A model generated the notes under the pieces. That model was not told the origin of the DNA. It was given only the letters and a program-made list of their open reading frames with translations, and did not search any database. 64,000 nt of DNA from Pedococcus bigeumensis (GTDB lineage Bacteria; Actinomycetota; Actinomycetes; Actinomycetales; Dermatophilaceae): the NCBI RefSeq assembly GCF_006438965.1, contig NZ_RCZM01000007.1:1-64000 (forward strand). The letters run 5' to 3'. Shown here one piece after another: positions 58,184 to 64,000 of the stretch; position 1 is the first letter of the stretch, and every line of letters starts with the position of its first letter. A program made the position numbers and the translations under genes.

Positions 58184-59011
58184 ATGAACAAGGTCCTCGA
58201 CCTCGCCGGCCGCCCCGTGGAGGCGCTCGACAGCCTCGGCGAGCAGATGCGGTTCTACGTCCGCTCGCTCGCCTGGAGCCCGCGCACCCTGCGCCGGTAC
58301 AAGAAGGAGATCCTGCGCCTGCTCGCGGAGGTCTCGCTCGGCTCGGGCGCCCTCGCCGTCATCGCGGGCACCGTCGGGGTGATCGCCTTCCTCGCCTTCT
58401 TCACCGGCAGCCAGGTCGGCCTGCAGGGCTACTCCTCGCTCAACCAGCTCGGCACCGGCGCCCTCACCGGCTTCGTCTCGGCCTACCTCAACACCCGTGA
58501 GATCGCGCCCCTCGTCGCGGGGCTGGCGCTCGCCGCCACGGTGGGTTGCGGCTTCACGGCCCAGCTGGGAGCCATGCGGATCTCCGAGGAGGTCGACGCG
58601 CTGGAGGTCATGGGCATCCCGTCGCTGCCGTTCCTCGTGACCACCCGGATGATCGCGGGCTTCGTGGCCGTCGTTCCGCTCTACGTCCTCGGGCTGCTGT
58701 CGTCCTACGGCGCCACCCGGTTCATCGTCGTGCAGTACTTCGGGCAGTCGGCCGGCACCTACGACCACTACTTCCACCTGTTCCTGCCGCCGATCGACGT
58801 GCTGTTCTCGTTCCTCAAGGTGATGGTGTTCGCGGTCGTGATCATCCTGATCCACTGCTACTACGGCTACAACGCCTCCGGCGGCCCCGCCGGGGTGGGT
58901 GTCGCGGTGGGTAAGGCGGTCCGGACCTCGATCGTCGCCATCAACATCGTGGACTTCTTCTTCTCCCTGGCCGTGTGGGGCGCCACGACGACCGTACGGA
59001 TCGCGGGCTAG
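58184..59011 (+). CDS. yrbE1B: Mce-associated permease YrbE1B (MlaE family)
   Basis: A 275-residue MlaE-family membrane protein with REIAPLVAGLALAATVGCGFTAQLGAMRISEEVDALEVMGI, the ATPase-contact loop paired with that of YrbE1A. AAGGAGG lies upstream, and it follows yrbE1A by 13 bases. It forms the permease heterodimer for lipid transport. Confidence 0.92.
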   Translation: MNKVLDLAGRPVEALDSLGEQMRFYVRSLAWSPRTLRRYKKEILRLLAEVSLGSGALAVIAGTVGVIAFLAFFTGSQVGLQGYSSLNQLGTGALTGFVSAYLNTREIAPLVAGLALAATVGCGFTAQLGAMRISEEVDALEVMGIPSLPFLVTTRMIAGFVAVVPLYVLGLLSSYGATRFIVVQYFGQSAGTYDHYFHLFLPPIDVLFSFLKVMVFAVVIILIHCYYGYNASGGPAGVGVAVGKAVRTSIVAINIVDFFFSLAVWGATTTVRIAG

Positions 59012-59014
59012 CGC

Positions 59015-60331
59015 ATGGCTGAGTCATCGAGCGGCTTCATGTCGCGCCTGGGCAACCGTGCCTACGGCGTCGGTTTCATCGTGATCGTGGGCCTGCTCAT
59101 CGGGCTGTCCGTGGCCTCCTTCCAGAAGCGGTTCACCCCCGTGGTGATGGTCAACCTCAAGACCGACCGGATCGGCTCGCAGCTGCAGACCGCGTCCGAC
59201 GTGAAGATCCGTGGGTTGATCGTGGGGGAGGTGCGCTCGATCGAGACGACCGGCAACGGCGCCACCCTCAAGCTGGCCCTGAAGCCGGAGATGGTGGGCC
59301 TGATCCCGGCCAACGTGTCGGCTCGGCTGCTGCCCAAGACGTTGTTCGGTGAGCGGTACGTCGACCTGGTGACGCCGACGACCGGTGACGTCGGGCGGCA
59401 CATCGCCAAGGGCGACACCATCGGTCAGGATCGCACCACGGTGGCGATCGAGCTGGAGCGCGTGTTCGAGGACCTGTTGCCGCTGCTGCGCACGGTGCAG
59501 CCGGAGAAGCTGGCCATGACGCTGAACGCGCTCGCGTCGGCGCTGGAGGGTCGCGGGACCAAGCTGGGCCAGAACCTCGTCCTGGTCGACGACTACTTCA
59601 AGGCCATCAACCCCAAGCTGCCGGTGATCAAGGCCGACATCAGTGGGTTGGCCGACCTGGCGTCCACGTATGCCGTGGCCGCACCTGATCTCGTGCGTGC
59701 GGCGAAGGCGCTGATCACCACGAGCACGACGATCGTGGCGAAGAAGGACCAGCTCGCGGGGTTCCTGGCAGGGACCGCCGGGTTCGCGAACACCACGGCG
59801 GACTTCCTGGACGCCAACGGCCAGCGGATCATCCAGGTGGGTCGGGTGCAGCGGCCGACGGTCGAGGTGCTGGCCAAGTACTCACCGCAGTACCCCTGCA
59901 TCGCCACTGCCATGACCAACTGGATCCCGCGGATCGACGAGGCCTGGCGGGACAAGACCTTCCACATCACGCTCGAGGTCACCCAGCAGCGTCCGGGCTA
60001 CCAGCCGGGCGAGGAGCCCCGGTGGGGCGAGACCCGCGGGCCCAGCTGCCAGGGACTGCCCGGCAAGGTGGGCACGCAGAAGAACCCGTGGGAGGGCAAT
60101 GCCTTCAACGACGGCACCAACCACTCCGGTTCGGCCTCGGCAGGCAGCGCGCTGCCGTCGATGTTCGCCGGCACCTCGGGTCAGGGCATCGCCGAGGCCG
60201 ACTCCGGCCTCGCCGGCACCGAGCAGGAGCAGGCCGTCGTGGCCGCCCTGCTGTCCCGTGACGGTCACCCGTCCGCCATCACGACGCTCCTCGCGGGCCC
60301 CATGCTGCGTGGAACGGTGGTGAACCAGTGA
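59015..60331 (+). CDS. mceA: MCE-family protein, MceA position
   Basis: A 438-residue protein with an N-terminal transmembrane segment (VGFIVIVGLLIGLSVASF) and an MCE beta-barrel domain at about 35-140 (LQTASDVKIRGLIVGEVRSIE, LFGERYVDL). A long helical C-terminal region follows. MCE subunits form a tube that shuttles hydrophobic molecules between membranes. It starts three bases after yrbE1B. Confidence 0.9.
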   Translation: MAESSSGFMSRLGNRAYGVGFIVIVGLLIGLSVASFQKRFTPVVMVNLKTDRIGSQLQTASDVKIRGLIVGEVRSIETTGNGATLKLALKPEMVGLIPANVSARLLPKTLFGERYVDLVTPTTGDVGRHIAKGDTIGQDRTTVAIELERVFEDLLPLLRTVQPEKLAMTLNALASALEGRGTKLGQNLVLVDDYFKAINPKLPVIKADISGLADLASTYAVAAPDLVRAAKALITTSTTIVAKKDQLAGFLAGTAGFANTTADFLDANGQRIIQVGRVQRPTVEVLAKYSPQYPCIATAMTNWIPRIDEAWRDKTFHITLEVTQQRPGYQPGEEPRWGETRGPSCQGLPGKVGTQKNPWEGNAFNDGTNHSGSASAGSALPSMFAGTSGQGIAEADSGLAGTEQEQAVVAALLSRDGHPSAITTLLAGPMLRGTVVNQ

Positions 60332-61374
60332 GCACTCGATCGAGCCTGGTCAAGTTCCTCATCTTCGTGGTCGCCACCATCCTCGCGACCGGCACCCTCG
60401 CAGCCACCATCTCCAACACCCAGTTCGGCGACAAGGCGACCTATCGGGGCACCTTCAAGGACGTCACCGGGCTCGCGCCGGGGCAGGAGGTCCGGATCGC
60501 CGGAGTCCGCGTCGGTGAGGTGAAGTCGATCAAGGTCGCCACCGACCGCGTGCACGCCGACGTCGAGTTCAACGTCCTGAAGACCAGCGTCCTCACCCAG
60601 GGCACCAAGGCGACCATCAAGTACCGCAACCTCATCGGTGAGCGCTACATCGCCCTCACCCAGGACGTCGGCAGTGCCGCGCCCCTCAAGGACGGCGCCA
60701 CCATCGGGCTGGACCACACCCAGTCCGCGCTCGACCTGACGGTGCTGTTCAACGGTTTCAAGCCGTTGTTCGCGGCGCTCTCGCCCAAGGACGTCAACGA
60801 GCTGTCCACCAACATCATCAGCGTCCTGCAGGGCGAGGGCGGCAACATCAACTCGCTGCTCTCCAAGACGGCCTCGCTGACCTCGACCCTCGCGGACCGC
60901 GACGAGGTCATCGGCCGCACCATCTCCAACCTCAACACCGTGCTCGGCACCGTGGACGCCCACGATGCGGCGCTCAAGCAGCTCATCGACCAGCTGCAGC
61001 GGTTCATCTCCGGGCTGGCGGCAGACCGCACCACCATCGGTGCCTCGCTGACCAACATCAACTCCCTGACGGCGGAGACAGCCGACCTGCTCAAGGTCAC
61101 CCGGCCCTCCATCAAGGCGGACATCAGCAACCTCCGCGGGCTCGCGACGAACCTCAACAAGCCCTCGAACACCGCCACCTTCGAGAAGTTCCTGTCCAAC
61201 TCGCCCGGGAAGATCAACACCATCACGCGTACGGCCACCTACGGGTCCTGGTTCAACTTCTACATGTGCGACTTCAGCGGCACGATCGTCTTGCCGGCGC
61301 CGGTCAAGGGCGCACCGGCCATCAAGATCCCGGTCGACAAGCCGGCCGGGACCTCCGGGGCGAGGTGCTCATGA
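60328..61374 (+). CDS. mceB: MCE-family protein, MceB position
   Basis: A 348-residue MCE protein: N-terminal transmembrane helix, MCE domain (GLAPGQEVRIAGVRVGEVKSI, YRNLIGERYIALTQ), then helical coiled region. GTG start overlapping the previous stop (GTGA). Part of the lipid-transport tube. Confidence 0.9.
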   Translation: MSTRSSLVKFLIFVVATILATGTLAATISNTQFGDKATYRGTFKDVTGLAPGQEVRIAGVRVGEVKSIKVATDRVHADVEFNVLKTSVLTQGTKATIKYRNLIGERYIALTQDVGSAAPLKDGATIGLDHTQSALDLTVLFNGFKPLFAALSPKDVNELSTNIISVLQGEGGNINSLLSKTASLTSTLADRDEVIGRTISNLNTVLGTVDAHDAALKQLIDQLQRFISGLAADRTTIGASLTNINSLTAETADLLKVTRPSIKADISNLRGLATNLNKPSNTATFEKFLSNSPGKINTITRTATYGSWFNFYMCDFSGTIVLPAPVKGAPAIKIPVDKPAGTSGARCS

Positions 61375-62342
61375 GCATCCCCTTCCGCGAGCGCAACCCC
61401 GTCCCGATCGGGGCCATCGGCCTACTGTCCATAGCGCTGGTGCTGTTCCTCGCCTTCAACGTCCAGAGCATCCCGCTGATCGGCGGGGGCGACCACTACC
61501 GCGCGGCCTTCAGCGAGGCCGGCGGCCTGATCAAGGGCGACGACGTGCGCATCGCCGGCGTCAAGGTCGGCAAGGTGACCAAGGTCGACCTCGCCGGCAA
61601 CCGCGTCATGGTCGACTTCAAGGTCACTGAACCGGCAGCGTTCGGCACCCGGACCGGTGCGAGCGTGCGGATGAAGACCCTGCTGGGGTCGAAGTTCCTC
61701 GCGCTCGAGCCGGCCGGTGGCGGCCAGCTCAAGGAGGGCAGCGAGATCCCGCTGGAGCGGACCGTCTCGTCCTACGACATCGTGAACGCCTTCACCGACC
61801 TGGCCACCACGTCCGAGCAGATCAACACCGACGAGCTCGCCAAGTCCCTGACCACGCTCGCGACCGAGTTCAAGGACAGCCCGCCGGACGTCAAGGCGGC
61901 GCTGGACGGCCTGAGCAGGCTGTCCAACACCATCGCGTCGCGGGACGGCGAGCTCAAGCGGCTGCTGGCCTCGGCCAACAGCGTCTCGGGCACGATCGCC
62001 GAGCGCAACAAGGCCGTGGAGTCGATCATCAAGAACGCCGACCTGCTCCTCGTCGAGCTCAACGCCCGCCGCGACGCCATCCACACCCTCTTCACCAACA
62101 CCTCGGCGATGGCCCAGCAGATCACCGGTCTGGTGCGGGACAACCGCGCCGAGCTCAAGCCGGCCCTCGACCAGCTGACCAAGGTGCTCGCGGTGCTGCA
62201 GAAGCACGAGAAGGACCTCGGCGACACGATCGCCGCCATGGGGCCGTTCACGCGGCTGTTCGCCAACGTGCTCGGCAACGGCCGCTGGTTCGACACCTAC
62301 ATCGCGAACCTCACGACTCCTGTTGCCGCGGGAGGTAAGTGA
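61371..62342 (+). CDS. mceC: MCE-family protein, MceC position
   Basis: A 323-residue MCE protein with an N-terminal transmembrane helix (IGAIGLLSIALVLFLAFNV), MCE domain (EAGGLIKGDDVRIAGVKVGKVTKV) and helical C-terminal part. ATG 61371 overlaps the previous stop. Confidence 0.9.
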   Translation: MSIPFRERNPVPIGAIGLLSIALVLFLAFNVQSIPLIGGGDHYRAAFSEAGGLIKGDDVRIAGVKVGKVTKVDLAGNRVMVDFKVTEPAAFGTRTGASVRMKTLLGSKFLALEPAGGGQLKEGSEIPLERTVSSYDIVNAFTDLATTSEQINTDELAKSLTTLATEFKDSPPDVKAALDGLSRLSNTIASRDGELKRLLASANSVSGTIAERNKAVESIIKNADLLLVELNARRDAIHTLFTNTSAMAQQITGLVRDNRAELKPALDQLTKVLAVLQKHEKDLGDTIAAMGPFTRLFANVLGNGRWFDTYIANLTTPVAAGGK

Positions 62343-63613
62343 TGAAGCGCCTGTCCGCCCTGCGGCTGCCCTCCACCCCCAGGCTCGGACTGATCCCCAA
62401 GATCGTCTCGGCACTGGTCGTGGTTGCCCTCGTCGCCGGTGCCTACGCGTTCTGGCCGCGCCACGACAACATCCACGTCACGGGTGACTTCAGCCGCGCG
62501 GTGGGCCTGTTCCCCGGCTCCGACGTGCGCATCCTCGGCGTCGCGGTCGGCAAGGTCACCGACGTGACGCCGAAGGGCGACAAGGTCGAGGTGAAGTTCG
62601 AGTTCGACCGCAAGTACAAGGTGCCCGCGAACGCCCAGGCGGCCGTGGTGGCCCCCTCGTTGGTGAGCGACCGCTACGTCCAGCTCCTCCCGGCATACAC
62701 CGCTGGTCCGGTCATGAAGGACAACGCGCAGATCGGGCTGGACCGCACGGCGGTCCCGGTCGAGCTGGACCGCATCTCCTCCAGCCTGGACGACCTCCTC
62801 GTGGCGCTCGGCCCCACCGGCGCCAACAAGAAGGGTGCCTTCGCCGACGTGCTCGACACCGGGGCCAAGAACCTCGGCGGGCAGGGCCAGAAGCTGCACG
62901 ACACCAACCGCGACCTGAGCATGGCGCTCGAAACCCTCTCCGGTGGCCGCAACGACCTGTTCGGCACCGTCAAGAACCTCCAGGCCTTCACCACCATGCT
63001 CGCGACGAACGACAGCCAGGTGCGCCGCCTCAACGGCGACCTCGCCAGCGTCTCGGTCCAGCTCGACGGGGAGCGTGACGACCTCGCGGCGGCCCTGAAG
63101 AACCTCGCCGTGGCGTTGAGCGAGGTGAGCTCGTTCGTCCACGACAACCGGGCCGGCCTCACCACCAACCTCAAGCAGCTCGCGTCGGTCACCGGTACCG
63201 TCGCGGAGCAGCGCGACGCCCTCGCAGAGACCCTGACCAACGCCCCCGTGGCGGTCAGCAACCTGCAGAACGCCTACAACCCCGACACCGGCACGCTGGA
63301 CACCCGCGCCAACATCAACGAGAACCTCACGCTCCAGAACCTGCTGTGCAACCTGATCGTCGAAGGCGGTCAGCCGGCCTCGCTGTGCAACACCGTCAAG
63401 GGCGCGCTCAAGCCGATCAAGGACCTGATCGACCAGCTCGGGAAGCTCGGGGTCAAGGTGCCCATCGACATCCTCTCCGCGCTGCCGCAGTCGCAACTGT
63501 CCATGTCGTCCACCTCACCCGCGCCGTCCACCGCCACCGCAGACCAGACGGGGACGGTGCGCATGCGCGGCGCCGACCCGACCCTGGGCGGCCTCCTGGG
63601 AGGCACCCGATGA
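62342..63613 (+). CDS. mceD: MCE-family protein, MceD position
   Basis: A 423-residue MCE protein: transmembrane segment about 18-38, MCE domain (AVGLFPGSDVRILGVAVGKVTDV, LVSDRYVQLLP) and long helical tail ending in a Pro/Ser/Thr-rich region. The ATG at 62342 overlaps the preceding TGA; a GTG three bases earlier is an alternative. Confidence 0.9.
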   Translation: MKRLSALRLPSTPRLGLIPKIVSALVVVALVAGAYAFWPRHDNIHVTGDFSRAVGLFPGSDVRILGVAVGKVTDVTPKGDKVEVKFEFDRKYKVPANAQAAVVAPSLVSDRYVQLLPAYTAGPVMKDNAQIGLDRTAVPVELDRISSSLDDLLVALGPTGANKKGAFADVLDTGAKNLGGQGQKLHDTNRDLSMALETLSGGRNDLFGTVKNLQAFTTMLATNDSQVRRLNGDLASVSVQLDGERDDLAAALKNLAVALSEVSSFVHDNRAGLTTNLKQLASVTGTVAEQRDALAETLTNAPVAVSNLQNAYNPDTGTLDTRANINENLTLQNLLCNLIVEGGQPASLCNTVKGALKPIKDLIDQLGKLGVKVPIDILSALPQSQLSMSSTSPAPSTATADQTGTVRMRGADPTLGGLLGGTR

Positions 63614-64000
63614 ACACCGACACACTCCGCCGCCCCCGTATGCCGCGTGCCCACCACGTGATCGCCAGCGTCGCCGTCGGCGCTGTGCTGATGGGGGTGT
63701 CAGGCTGCCAGGGCGCCTTCGACCTCCCACTGCCCGGTGGTGCCGCCAACCGCGGTGACATCTTCCGGGTGACCGCCGAGTTCGCGGACGTGCTTGACCT
63801 GGTCCCGCAGTCGTCGGTCAAGGTCGACCAGGTGACGGTCGGCTCGGTCGAGAAGATCGAGCTCAACGGCTGGACGGCCCGCGTCACGCTGCGGCTGCCC
63901 AAGAACGTCAAGCTGCCCGACAACGCGGTGGCCGAGCTGAAGCAGACCTCCCTGCTGGGGGAGAAGTACGTCGAGCTCGCCGCCCCGACCGGAGCCACGC
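63610..64000 (+). CDS. mceE: MCE-family lipoprotein, MceE position (partial, runs off right edge)
   Basis: The first 130 residues are visible. A positively charged start and hydrophobic stretch lead to a lipobox GVSGC with acylated Cys33, followed by the MCE domain (EFADVLDLVPQSSVKVDQVTVGSVEKIEL, LLGEKYVELAAP). This is the lipoprotein member (LprK/MceE type) of the operon. ATG overlaps the previous stop. The gene is cut by the window end. Confidence 0.88.
   Translation, partial: MNTDTLRRPRMPRAHHVIASVAVGAVLMGVSGCQGAFDLPLPGGAANRGDIFRVTAEFADVLDLVPQSSVKVDQVTVGSVEKIELNGWTARVTLRLPKNVKLPDNAVAELKQTSLLGEKYVELAAPTGAT

Overview
The window is high-GC DNA with actinobacterial gene content and order: hadA-hadB-murB beside rpmG, tRNA-Trp-secE-nusG-rplK-rplA-rplJ-rplL, an mce/yrbE operon, F420/NADP-type reductases, DUF4232 and DUF5709 proteins, many GTG starts and many 4-bp ATGA/GTGA gene overlaps. 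The overall look suggests Micrococcales, perhaps Intrasporangiaceae; that placement is an impression, not a demonstrated result. An unusual word, GGTATGCC/GGCATACC, recurs across genes and gaps on both strands.

Layout. 1-725: the end of a decayed IS256-type transposase, a tRNA-Tyr-like 3' half and a strong terminator (an integration scar). 726-3291: a secreted GH32 fructanase with a LacI-type operator. 3591-7598: four overlapping glycosyltransferase genes. 7829-11857: a MarR-controlled set (reductase, VOC dioxygenase-like protein, MhqD-like esterase), then a second reductase divergent from a TetR gene. 12028-19314: a DUF4232 secreted protein, a 1,190-residue fusion of a multicopper oxidase with a galactose-oxidase-type copper-radical oxidase, an NAD(P)-binding protein, an SRPBCC protein and an alditol oxidase. 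19341-26106: phenylacetate degradation (paaABCDE, thiolase, 3-hydroxyacyl-CoA dehydrogenase) with a TetR gene and operator. 26338-31857: a single-chain biotin-dependent acyl-CoA carboxylase of 1,839 residues. 31863-40491: a form II (CoxL-like) molybdenum hydroxylase cluster with maturation genes.

40652-64000 is more housekeeping: aroQ, an acyl-CoA dehydrogenase, methionine aminopeptidase, tRNA-Thr, tRNA-Met, rpmG, two MaoC dehydratase genes, murB, an adenosine-deaminase-like gene, DUF5709, a beta-propeller membrane protein, an MFS transporter, a class Ic aminotransferase, tRNA-Trp, secE, nusG, rplKA, a long leader, rplJL, then mceG-yrbE1A-yrbE1B-mceABCDE running off the right edge.

Themes: catabolism of plant-derived or aromatic carbon (fructan, phenylacetate, alditols), handling of reactive quinones or aldehydes, copper oxidases, and lipid import. 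The most unusual items are the nested domain insertion in the fructanase, the double-copper-enzyme fusion with a His/Cys-rich linker, the relay of three minicistrons joining two genes near 48.7 kb, and the recurrent GGTATGCC word.
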